This document shows, in pieces, positions 1-10,990 of a DNA stretch of 64,000 nt. Origin of the DNA: Deuterostichococcus epilithicus. Its lineage: Eukaryota; Chlorophyta; Trebouxiophyceae; Prasiolales; Stichococcaceae. The stretch is taken from contig JAVTLE010000021.1 of assembly GCA_033439295.1 (NCBI GenBank), positions 3,410,009 to 3,474,008 of the forward strand, written 5' to 3'. The first letter of the stretch is position 1. Each line of letters opens with the position of its first letter. The notes beneath the pieces are model-generated. The model was given only the letters and a program-made list of their open reading frames with translations. It ran no database searches and was not told the origin of the DNA. The translations under genes were made by a program, and so were the position numbers.

Positions 1-3000
1 GACATCCTGCGGGCGTTCGACTTCCAGGGTGCGGTCTGCGGTTCTGGAGCAGACATCATGACCCATTTACAAGAACGAACTTGGAAGCAGGCCTTCTGGT
101 GCTGGCATCCTGTGCGCCACCAACTTTCAGAAGCTGGCATCTGCGGACCCGCCAGCATGTGCTGGCTCAACCGCCGGGACGGAAAAAGTTTGTAGGGTGC
201 GCAGCACGGCAGTTCCAGCCTGGCGCCCTTACTCCCCGTCCAAACTCCTTCTCGCCGCAGGCAAGAAGCTGGCGTTTGTGGACCAGCACGCGCTAGACCA
301 GCTGGCGGAGCTGCTGAAGCGCGGCTGCGACATCGCGGACGGCTGCGGCCGCCCGGGCTGGCTGCCGCGCATGGCGCTGAACGAGAAGACCTTCGAGGAG
401 TTCAAGCACGTGCACGAGGCGATGCTGGTCATCCTGCAGGTGCCTTAACCCCTTTTTTTCTCTTTTCGCCCTGCTGTGCTGTGCGCTGCTCCGCGCTGGC
501 TGGCTACCAGGCTCTCGGGTGACGCGTCATGCAGCGCTGCCTTGAATTCGATGCCGCAGCTGTTCTTGAGCCGCACATCACAGCAGCATCCTGCACGGGC
601 TCGGCGAGCTTTGGTGGGAAGTGCATAGACGCGATTTGTGTTGTGCGTCATAGCTTTCATGTTGGCTCGTCGCGGTGGTGCCGCTTCCACTTGAGCCCTC
701 TGGCTCGAGTGATGAACAGCATTGCCTTTGCCGGCTTGGGAGTGCTGCTGTCTCACACTGGGAGTCGCCTGACAAGCATGACAAGCCGCACACGGCCAAG
801 TGACAGATGCTTTGGCCGCGGCGCCGGCTGCTGCAGGCCACTGACCTCGCGACTCGTCGATGCTCACCTTCTGTGCGCCGGCTTGCACAGCCGGCATCAG
901 AAGCGCCTGTAGATCCTCCCAGCACACCGCACCGCAGAAGCAGTGGCTGCACATGCTGCACAAGGTCAGCAGCCGCTGAGCGCACCGCAAGACACTCCTC
1001 CGGACCCTTCCTGAACCCCGACTTAACGCTGCCGTCAAACGTGCTGGCCGCAGGAGCAGCGAGTGCACACGCTGCCCAACGGGCGGCCGCTGGGCGGCGG
1101 CGACTACCGCGACGCTTCGCGCCCGCTGCGGCGGCTGCTGAAGCAGTATGGAGACGGGTCGCTGGAGGGTGGGCTGCGCCATGTCGCGGGCCACCCTGGA
1201 GCGCAGTCGGAGGCCATCGCGCTGCTGGCCGTTGACAGACCGGTGAGGGTTTCGACTCTGTGTGATTGACTTGAAACTGAATGGTGAGACCCTGGCACGC
1301 TGCCCCATGTGGTGGACCCCTCTGAAGCGCATATAGAAACCGCCACACACAGCTTTTTGGAATAAGCCGGTGATTCGTGCCTGCCTGCAACATAGCGCGT
1401 GCTGATCAGAGGGCGATGACAGGGTTTCGTGAATAGGCTTGCTGGCACAGGCTCTGTGCATCCGTCTGCATCAGACGGATGTGCTCCTGGATCCATCTCC
1501 GATATCTGACAGTGCTGGCCCTGCTTGTTGTTGCAGTCCATGCTCCTGCTCAATTCGGCAATCTGCCAGCCTCTCTGAACCCATTCCGTTGGCTGCTGCA
1601 TACTTACAGGGGTGTCCCCCTGCTCAGCTGCTCAGCAGCCCAGCAAAAGGCATCTCTTCGGCTGTGCTCTTGTGCTCCGACTCCCTGCTCTTGCGGTCGC
1701 CGCGGCGTGGACCTTTCACCGGCGGTCGCCGCGGCGTGGACCTGGTCACCATTGCGGCCGGCAACGACCCTGCAGCAGTGGCAGTTGCTGACCTTGCACC
1801 CATGCGGCCTGGCACTGATTGTCGTACAATCTGTGCAGTCGCTGCGGCGGGAGCTGGACGCGATTGCGGCTGGCGGGGACTTGGAGACTCTGGCCGCCGG
1901 TGACGGCGGCCTGTCTGCCGGCACCTACGGCGCCGACCAGGACCTTTCAAACGAGGTGTTTTGGTTATTGATGATGCCCCAAGATCCTGCAGCAACCCCT
2001 GCATGCCCGTCAGCAGCGGCGACCTGTCTGCTGGCACCAACAGCGCCAGGCAGACCCGTCCACCAGGGTGTGTTGTTGCGATTGTCGTCCAACGCGCATT
2101 GACCTACTTCTGAGGGGTACAGCGAGTTGCCATCTGCCTGCCTGCCGGCAGTGGCGGTCCACTTGCTGACGCCCGCCCTGAAACCTTGGCCATAAACCCC
2201 ACACGCCCCCTGCCCTGCAACACTATCACATCCGGCCGCGAGCACGTCTCTCAGCGCGTCGTTCCCGAACAGGGCCTGAGGACAGAGTCGCTGTCACGGA
2301 TGCAGGCAGATGTGCGCGCGCGGGAGGCGCGGACAGTGTTCAACGCGTATGACCGCAACCGCAGCGGCGCACTGGAGCTGGAGGAGCTGCAGTCCTGTCT
2401 CGAGGACCTGGGCCTGATGGTGCGCAAGTCTCCCCTGGGAAATTGTATATCCTCCCGGGAAGCCGACGTTGAAACCCTGCGCTTGAGCCTTGCCGCCGCC
2501 GCCCTGTGTCGACGGCTGCGACCGAGGCTCCAGGCCCAAGCCGAGGCTGGGCTCCGGGCGCCTCATCGGGTCTTGTGTGCAAGGCGCTTCCGGTGGGTCC
2601 CAGCCAGGCGCAGGATAAGTAGGACAGGTGACTGGCAGATTGGCTTTGGGGATCCCACCCATCCTGCTCCTTCCTCGCACCACATCGATCTCCCCTGCTC
2701 GGCCTTCTTTCACACCCCGGAGCAGCACCCCTGCCCATCTCGGCGACTTCCTGCTGCCAGTGCCTCGCTTTCAAGCTGCGCCGTGCGCAGCAGGGCGGCG
2801 GAGGCTGCTGCCGCGGACGGTGCCATGGACGCTCCCATGCTCATCACTCGGATTTCTGGTGTCGTGGCCAGGATGGTAAGACACTGGGGGAGCAGGACGC
2901 GCTACTGGCGGCGGAGTTTGCCGCCGCGGACGCCGACCGCGACGGCCGCATCGGCTTCGACGAGTTTGCGGACTACCTGCCGACCGTGTCCACGAACCGG

Positions 3001-5828
3001 GCGCGGCAGCAGCTGCGCGCAGCGCTGGGCGTTGAGGTCGAGAGTGAGTCTTTGCACCCCACCCTGTGCTGTCACCTCATTCAGGGCCTTGACATGCATT
3101 TCCACTGTTGCGAAGCTCAGCCAGTGCAGCTCGGATCTGCACAGTTGTTTCGGGAGGCATGCACCCGGCGGATACCTGTCAGTTGGCAGGGAGCTCTTGC
3201 CCGGACCTGATGTACTTGGTCGGCTGGCGGTCCTGCAGAGGACCTGAAGCGCATGTTTGGCGAATTTGCGGCGTTTGGCACCCGCTCTGCGGCGACCGAC
3301 ATGGACGGCTCCAAGTTCTTCAAGCTGTGCAAGGACAGCCGGCTGCTGTCCAAACGCTTTACCGCCATCGACTGCGACATCATCTTCGCAAAGGTGGGCC
3401 TGCAGCGCCTGGAGCGTGTGCACCCGCGGGTGGGCAGCGCTTTTGGGGGCGGCTGCTGGCAGTGCAAGTGGAGGCAGGCTGCTCTGCGGGCGAGGGTGCG
3501 ACGCTGCGGTGACGCAGCGGTGATGCTTTGTACTTTGTGCAAGTGTGCGGCGGCCCAGCGGGGTCCTTGACAGCATGGAGCTGTGCGCTAGCTGCAAACT
3601 GCACAACCAGGACTGCTGTCACAGACAGGCACCGGCGAGCCAAACGCCGTGTGCGACCGCAGGTCAAGCACAAGGGAGCGCGGCGCATAACCTTTGCACA
3701 GTTCGTGACGGCGCTGGCGGCGGTAGCCGAGGCACGGCAGGTGCCACTGGACGTCGTCGTCAAGCGCGTCCTGCAGTCGGGCGGCCCCGCGTCCAACGCC
3801 ACCCGGGCTAGTTACGTCAAGTTCCACGACGACAAGGTGTGCATGCACAGCACAGCCCCTGGTGTGGCTGCAGCCGCGCCACCCTGAACACAGCGTCGTG
3901 CTGGCTGAGGCGCCCAGGTCCAACCCCTTGCCCAGCTGCCGCTTTCTTAAGGGGTCTGTAGGGGGGCCACGGCGGGTCACATCCAGGAAGGGATCTGAAG
4001 CGGCCATACGCAGCGCTGGGCATGACGTGTGAAATGGTCGGCTGGCCACGGCTGCCAGCCCCCACTGTGCCGGGGCTGCATCTGCGGCAGCTACCAGCCT
4101 GAGCAGATTGTCGTGTGGTGACCCTGCCCGGCGTCTCTTCACCCTCCCTGCTCTGTCCTTGAGGACTGCCGCCCATGCGGGGTCACTCCAGGCCTGGTCC
4201 GTTAGGGGCACATGATGGCATCCAAGGCTTCATTGTGCGAGCGTCCACAGTCTCTTGCTTGAAGGAAAGCAAGCAGGCAGTAGAGCCTGAACAGGGGCGC
4301 TCATCTACCAAAACCATACATTTATACCTTTACAACATCGCAGAGCACGTACACGGGCGTGTACGCGCGGGGCGGCCCTCAAACTGCGGAGGCGCCCAAG
4401 GGCCTGGCCAGCTTCGTGGACCGGTCTGCGGCGGACGTGCGTGGCGTCAAGAAGAGCTTCAGCGGCGACGGCGGCGCCGCTTCGGCGACGCCGCCACCGC
4501 GGACGCCGCCGTCGGCACACCAGCGCCCCCGGGTGAGGAGGGAGATGATGGTCCAAAATTTCTGGGGTGTAGGGTTGGCTGCCGCTTGCACGATGGAGGC
4601 TTGCAGCGTGCGTCTGGAGGTTGTGGTTGGTGTTGTCCCTCTGTGCAGCATTTGATGCAATATGTCCCTCCAGATTTGCTTTGAAATAGACGTCTTGTCA
4701 GGGCGTGTTCCTTGCAAGTGCACCTGTGCATTTCTGGCGCATGCTGTCGCTCGGTTGCGACTCACAGACAATGCTGTTCACATGCCCATCCCTCTGAGAT
4801 GCCCGCCAGTCTAGACAGGACATCCACCAGCTCACTCGATGCCTCGTTTTAAATTTCAGTATATATTTGATGTTTCTGTATCAATCCCCGCAGGCCGTCC
4901 ACAGCTCGGAGGCAGTGGCAGACGACGTCGACGACGAGGAGCTCCTGTCGGTGTTCCGCTCATTCGCGAGCTTTGGCTCCGGCGCCGCGGCGGCCGCCAG
5001 CCCACCGGGGAAGCCCGTGGAGATGGACGGGCCCCGCTTCGCCAAGCTGTGCCGCGAGACGGGCGTGCAGGCGGGGCGCCTCAACTCCGTGGCCGTCGAC
5101 ATCATCTTCTCCTCCGTGAAGGCCAAGGTGATTCAGCATTTGCATCATCCAGCTCCGCCATTCGGAAGGCTAGCACTGGCCGCTGCGCAGCTGTCTGTGC
5201 CGGCTGAAGCTCTGGGGTTCAGGGGGGGTCATGGGGTTGCCTGGGCTGCGTCCCGGGCAGGGGTCCTGCAAGCCCCAGCCATGCCTCACTTTACATCCAT
5301 GCTGCTCTCCTGTCGAGGAGAGCACAACATTCTCTTGGGAGGTGACCAGCTATCATCGGGAAGAACCAGACATGAAGTTGTCTTTGCACAGGGCGCGCGG
5401 CGGATAGGGTTCCGAGAGTTCATGGCGGCGCTGCCGCTCATGGCGGAGGACCGCGGCATCAGCGTCGAGGAGGTGCGACCTTCGTCACATCTCTCGGGTT
5501 CACTTCTTGATGGAAGGCTGACTCGGTTGTTCAACCCTGTGGGACATCGTTGTTGGCTGTCGTTGGTTCGCGAGCTGTGCGCCCCCATCATTCTGAACAC
5601 CAGTCCTTCAGCTCCACCTGTGTGGGCGAGTGAAGATTCTGCTCGCTGGCGGCTGCCAGAGCTGGCAAGGCTGGAGGCTGGCTGCTCAGACTCAGCGTGA
5701 CAACTTTGCCGTACCAGGTCCGGGCGCTGATCGCCAGCGGCGGCGGGCCGACACGCAATGGCGTCACGCACGCGGGCGCCGTTCGCCTGCACGACGATTC
5801 GCACACAGGTGCGCTTAGTATGGCTTAA
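1..5828 (+). CDS. EF-hand protein with two tandem p25-alpha (TPPP) domains, 5' end outside window
   Basis: The gene enters from the left edge, so its start is missing. Twelve exons join in phase: 1-28, 261-439, 1054-1242, 1839-1955, 2273-2419, 2872-3043, 3239-3393, 3663-3836, 4344-4532, 4894-5127, 5392-5472 and 5718-5828 (TAA), about 591 residues in the window. The first ~170 residues match no family I know. Two EF-hand loops follow (DRNRSGALELEE near residue 196, DADRDGRIGFDEF near 241), both with acidic calcium ligands. Two p25-alpha domains come next, with the signatures MDGSKFFKLCKD / MDGPRFAKLCRE, DIIF, and ITFAQF / IGFREF. The first ends in the family tail YTGVYARGGP. The second stops at HDDSHTGAL, so its tail is shortened unless the CACAG/GTGCGC at 5812 is used as a donor. 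p25-alpha proteins bind or bundle microtubules and are common in flagellated cells; a Ca-regulated cytoskeletal role is inference. An AATAAA lies near 6036. Confidence 0.85.
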
Positions 5829-7147
5829 TACCTGCAAGTCGCCCGTCCCGCCCCGTGTGTCCTAGGGCTGGTCCATGTTTGCTGCGGTCTTCCGGCTCAT
5901 CAGGTCACCTCCGGCACAAAGCCAGGGCGCAACGCCTCGGTGTTTCGAATGCTAGCTGTGCATCCTGGCGCTGATGCACGAAGCTACCACGTCTGCGCAG
6001 GTCGAGGGCACAGAAACAGTCCCTCCTTGGACCAATAAAAGCACGCTGCAGGTGAGGGCTCGATGCCGATTGCGGGATTGAGCCGCAGTTGCTGACGATT
6101 AAGATTGGGGGAATACCTGCGGGGTAGCACAGATGCCGCGCTGCACCTCAGCTGCCGCGCTGCCTGCTGGCCATGGAAGGGCGGTCAATCACGACGCGAC
6201 AATGCAGGAAGGCGCTGAACAAGACACTTATGCCTAGGCAGTGAAAGTGCGGTCAATCAGTGCAATGCAGTCGTCTTGGAATCTGACTGTTGGCATGACG
6301 CTGTGGTAGTGCAGCACATTCTGGGGTTTGCAGCTGGTTTCCTGACGCATGATCGCGGTTTTGGCTTTGACGCAATTTGGCCACCAAATTGGGAACTGCA
6401 CAGTAAGCACATTCGGTTCGACTATACTCCAAAATGCATGGTGCTGTTCCTGCATGGTCTCGTAGGTATGTATGCCGCATGTCGTTCTAGGTATCTGAAG
6501 GGTGTGGCGGCGCAAGCCTACCGCTCATGGGCTGGCCTTCGCGTACAGCGTTACTCATACTCCGGGCTCAATGCGATGTTCTACCTGAATGCCGGCCAGC
6601 AGTGGTGCACAGCACAAAACGCGTCGAATAGCTACTGGCGTCGCAGCCGCCGCCGGACCACCGCCAGGCAAGGCAACAGGTATTTCAAAATTTGAATATA
6701 TACCTGGCCTGCTCAGTGCTTTCAGATGCACGGTTCGGCCTTCGCTAGCTCCATCCATTTGTCGTTGCAGCCACTGAGACTTAAGAGCTGCTGCCGTGGA
6801 GATTGCGAGGCGGTGCACCACACCGCAATCTGAGCCCAGAGTGATGCTGGCTATGGAGCGAATTTACTGACCGGCCATCAGGTCACGCATGCTACCGTCC
6901 TTGCGCATAGGAAAAACTTCTCAGCTTATCAAACGTCGACATATGGCTGCAACCAACCCAGCTGCGCACTGACGATCAATTATTTTTGACTGAAGTCCAA
7001 CCAAGTCAGTCCACTGCAGCCTACACATGACACGCTCAAAATCCTGATCAGCACCTCCGTAGCGCATGTGACTCTGAGACTCTTCTTCGACAGTACACGC
7101 CAAGTGCGAAACCGTTCTCTCTTGTTGCGGATTTCCCATATCTGCGC
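5829..7147. other. Intergenic, no gene recognised
   Basis: Lower in GC than the flanking exons. Contains AATAAA near 6036, a possible poly(A) signal for the EF-hand/p25-alpha gene. The open frame at 6276-6695 has no recognisable domain and was not called. The 5' UTR or a first exon of the Pro/Ala/Gln-rich gene may lie at the right end. Confidence 0.4.
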
Positions 7148-10100
7148 ATGGCGCCTGGTGCCTGCTGGCTGGCTGATGTGGCACAGCCGATTTCGAAAGC
7201 AAACACGCGACATGATCTTGCGCGCGGTCCGGCCCCTGCAGGTGGTATGGCCATGGATGAGGCTGAGCGGCCACAGCAGCACCCCAGCACGCCCGCCGGC
7301 ACACTTCTTGCACAAACGCCCTGGCAGCCCAGATTCTGGAGCCCGCCGCTGTCGATGCCGGCAGCAAGCGCCAGCACGCTGCCAGGCCCACCTGCGCAGT
7401 CGCCAGCGCCGCAGATGCCGCTGCTTGGGCAGGTCATGGCAGAGGTTTGGGGTCTGCCGCCTCAGCAGGCACAGCAGGCTGTCGCGTCTCCGCCAGCGCG
7501 GCCGCAGCGCGGCGCCGCTGCCGCGCAGTATCCAAACAGTGGAGACGAGGAGCCGCGCCAGACGCCGCCGTCCCTGCGGCCGCGGCCTCGCCACCCGCCC
7601 GCCCCGCCACCTCCGGTGGCCGGCGCGAGGATCCCCAGCGGAGACGACTCTGCATTAGGGCGACAAGCAGTCGGCTACAGCCGGCAGGGCGGCAGCCGCC
7701 ACGAGGACAGCAGCTGCCACAGCAGAGGCTGCGCTGCCTCGTTCACAGCCTCCGCTGATGGCAGCTGGCGAGATGTGGGGTCAGAGGAAGCTCGGAGGGC
7801 ATCGGAAGCGCATGCAGTGAGTCCTGCGTCAGAGCAGGTGAGACAGTTGCGTTCACCTGGGTAAATATGTCCAGATGTAGTACTGGTTGAAACACTGAGC
7901 TGTGCGTGGACTATACCAATGGCATGAAGGTGTCATCCCTGCGGCAAGGCAAACCACATGACGTCCAGATCCACACAAAAGTCCACGAAGCCCTCAAGAG
8001 TCGGCCTGGTCGGGCATGCGACTGCGACCTCGAAGTGACACGTTGCATATGTGATGCGGCAGGTGTGGCACCTGCCGCCGACGCCGCCGAGCGCCTTTGT
8101 TGCAGCGCGCAGCACGGCGGACGCAGCCTGGGCAGCGGTGGTACAGAGCAGCGATGGCGATGGCGATGTGCCGCCCGCAGCGCCGCGGCAGTTCGCGCCG
8201 GTGCCCACGCCGCAGCGGCAGCCGGAGCCAGCACAGAGCTGTGCTTTTGGCGCCGAGGGTGCAGACGCATACTGCCGGACCAGCAGCGGGCAGGCCCAGG
8301 CGGCCGCCGCGGCGGGGGCCGATGGCGCATCGGCAGGGGCCCGCACGGCGGCGAAGCCGGCATCATTGCATGCCCCGCCGCCGCGGGGAACTCCTGGCCC
8401 CGGCGCAGGCGACTGGCAGCACTTGGCGCCGCCGCAGCCGCCGCCACCGGAGCAGTGGCAACACCCGCAGCCGCCGCTGCCGCGATTCTCAGATGCCGTG
8501 CTCACGACGCCCGAATTTTTGGCACGACAGCACCAGCAGCGGCGGTCGGCGGCAGTGGCGGCTGACGATTTGCAGGACCAGCATGCAGCCAGAGAACGCC
8601 AGGCCAGTGGCGGCGCGAGGCTGGTGGCGCCGGACGATGTCCCGCGCAGCCGGCCTTCTACGCAGGCCGCTCAGGTGCAGGTCTGTTCGGAGCACGAGGA
8701 TTCCGGCACTCAGACCAGTGGCGCAGAAGCAATTGAGGCGCGCCCGCGGTCTGGCCAGTACGGCTACGCCGCCATTGCGCGGCGCAAGCAGGCAGCCGCG
8801 GCAGCAGCGGCGGCGGCGAAGGCGCACGCTGCCGCAGCAGTCGCAGCGCCGCCTGCCGGCGCATGCGCCGCTGCACTGGTGCAGTTGCCGGCGCACAAGT
8901 CGCTGCCGACAGCGCCCACGCAGGGGCCAGGCGGCATTCTCGATCAGCAGAGCGCTGCCTCCGCAGCCGCAGCTTCACCGCCAGGCTGTGTTGCCACAGC
9001 GCCCGGTGCTGCGAGCCCGCTGCTGACGGGGCCGCGGCACCACCAGGACGGCAGCACCAGCGGCGGCTGGACAGCGGACAGGGTTGCCGCTTCCAGCTGC
9101 AGCGCCGTCAGCCAGCCACAGGATCCGCCCCGCAGCCAACCGCCTGCGGTGAGCGGCGCTGCGCGCCGGTGGCGGGAAACGGCAGGCAGCACAGGCGGCG
9201 GCGGCGGCGCGCCCATATTCAGTGGTACCACCAGCATGCCTGCTGGTGCCAGGCTGGGAACCGCAGCCGTTGTGCGAATGGCGCCCATGCCGGCACCCGG
9301 TATGCTGACGCCTCCCGCGGCTGTGACGGGCACATCGCAGCATCCCGCAGGCAGCTTTGGCAGCCTCGCCAGCACAGGCGACTGCACAGCGGCACCTCGC
9401 CGCACATGGGCGGCAGGCGCGCAGGCGGCAGCTTCTCCACCCACAGAGACGGCGGCGGGCACAGGCTCCAATGTTGCTGGACCTGCGCTGCCCGTGGCCG
9501 GCTGGCTCACGCCCTTCAACACACTCGCAGGTGTGTGGCGCTGGCAAAGGAGGGTTTTGCAAGCCAGTGGTTGCTGATGAAGAGTTCTGAAAATGGGCAT
9601 TGCTCATGCGTGAGAAGCTTCGTCTGCTCTGTCCCTGGACCTGAGTGTGGTTCAGCTTGCCGAGAGAAGCAGCCTGCTGCCCGGGTGCCTCCGGCACATA
9701 GGTGGCTACCTCTGAAGTGCACTCATGCACGTGCAGGCGGGGCCCTGCCGGTGCGCACGGCCATGTCCCGAGCCGCCAGCGCCGGCTCAGCACCTCACAC
9801 CAGCTGTGGCGGCGGCCCCAGCAGTGGCGCTCTGCCTACGCCGCTGCTGTATCGGCAGCCGAGCCCCGCAGCCCCTGCCGCAGGAGCGACCCCCTTGTCT
9901 GCAGGCCCGCCGCCGATGCCGGCTGGGAACAGCTTCCCCCGGCCCGCCGCTGCGTCGCCGGGCGCCAGCTTTGTGACTCCGGGCGGGACTGGCGGCAAGG
10001 GCGGTGGCGGCGACGGCCGGGCGGCGGCGACGCCCCGGGCAGGCTTCAGCGCTCGGCCGGCGATTGAGGAGCTGACAGCGCGGCTGGCGGCGCTGCAGGC

Positions 10101-10498
10101 GTCACTCGATGCTCAGGTGCCGTGGAAGAGACCGTTGAGGTTCTTGCATTAGTCGTGCAGGAGGTGTTTTCGTGTCAGGCTTGGACGTTTGCGCGCCGAC
10201 AAGCAAGGGCGCCTTTGAACTTGTCGGTCCCAGGTCGAACACAGACGTGCAGCTGCTTCACTGGACCAGAACTCGGATGTGTGGCGTCAGAGGATGGCGT
10301 CATACACGACAACAAAGGCATTAAGCAACTGTTCGTGGTGTTTTTGCCCAGGGAATCAAGCCGGTGGAGCTGTCTGCAGCGGAGGCGTACATGCAGAGCC
10401 GTGGGCACCGGAGGCGGCTGTCAGCGCCGGCCGGCGGCATGCCAATGGCAGTCGGCGACTCACCAGCAGCAATGCACCAGGCGGCTGTCGGGTCCTAG
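7148..10498 (+). CDS. Pro/Ala/Gln-rich protein with C-terminal coiled coil, function unknown
   Basis: Four exons join in phase: 7148-7837, 8063-9530, 9737-10116 and 10352-10498 (TAG), about 895 residues. The product is dominated by Pro, Ala, Gln and Gly (PPAPPPP tracts, QQAQQ, long Ala runs), typical of disordered regions in algal regulatory or scaffold proteins. Near the C terminus is a short heptad-like helix (IEELTARLAALQASLDAQ) followed by a basic stretch (HRRRLS) that could be a phosphorylation or nuclear-localisation site. No enzyme or nucleic-acid-binding domain is visible. The ATG at 7148 is the first in its frame, but an upstream exon cannot be excluded, so the N terminus is uncertain. 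It might be a downstream part of the preceding gene, but that gene has its own stop at 5826-5828. Confidence 0.6.
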
Positions 10499-10990
10499 AC
10501 CATGGGATGTTTCGTTCAGAAGCAAGGTCATTCAGCAAGATTGTCCTGGATGATTGGCTCCGCCACTTCTCAAGAGCCTGTGTGCAAGACCACTTGGTGT
10601 GCCGTTTGGCGGCATGATGGTGGCCGTCGCTGGCAGTGGTGATGGCCAGCCTGTCTGGTATCGCTTATCATGCTGAGCAACGTCTCGCAGACATGGTGTC
10701 TGCGGCACCATCGCATGCTGCAATCCCAAGCCATCACCCTGCAACCCGAAGGCCATCACTTCAGCGTGACTTGCGTGCTGCGGATTACGGGAGGAGAGGA
10801 GCGAAACTTGCAGCTGCCGGAAGTCTCTGCTTACATGCAAATCAGATTTGCACCGAGCTTCGGTCCCGGCAGCTGTCCGTGCCAACCCCATGGTCATGGC
10901 GCGGGTTGAATCTTGACATTGGTTCGGCCGGTGTGTTACACGTGCACGGGACAGAGCGCCTGAAACGATAACAAGCAGCAGCAGGACGAA
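10499..10990. other. Intergenic, presumed promoter of the Rab escort protein gene
   Basis: 492 bp between a TAG and the ATG of the next same-strand gene. I see no conserved motif or RNA gene in it. Confidence 0.4.

Noticed and set aside
6276-6695. 139-codon open frame on the plus strand
   Set aside because: No domain, no splice partners, and composition like the surrounding non-coding DNA.
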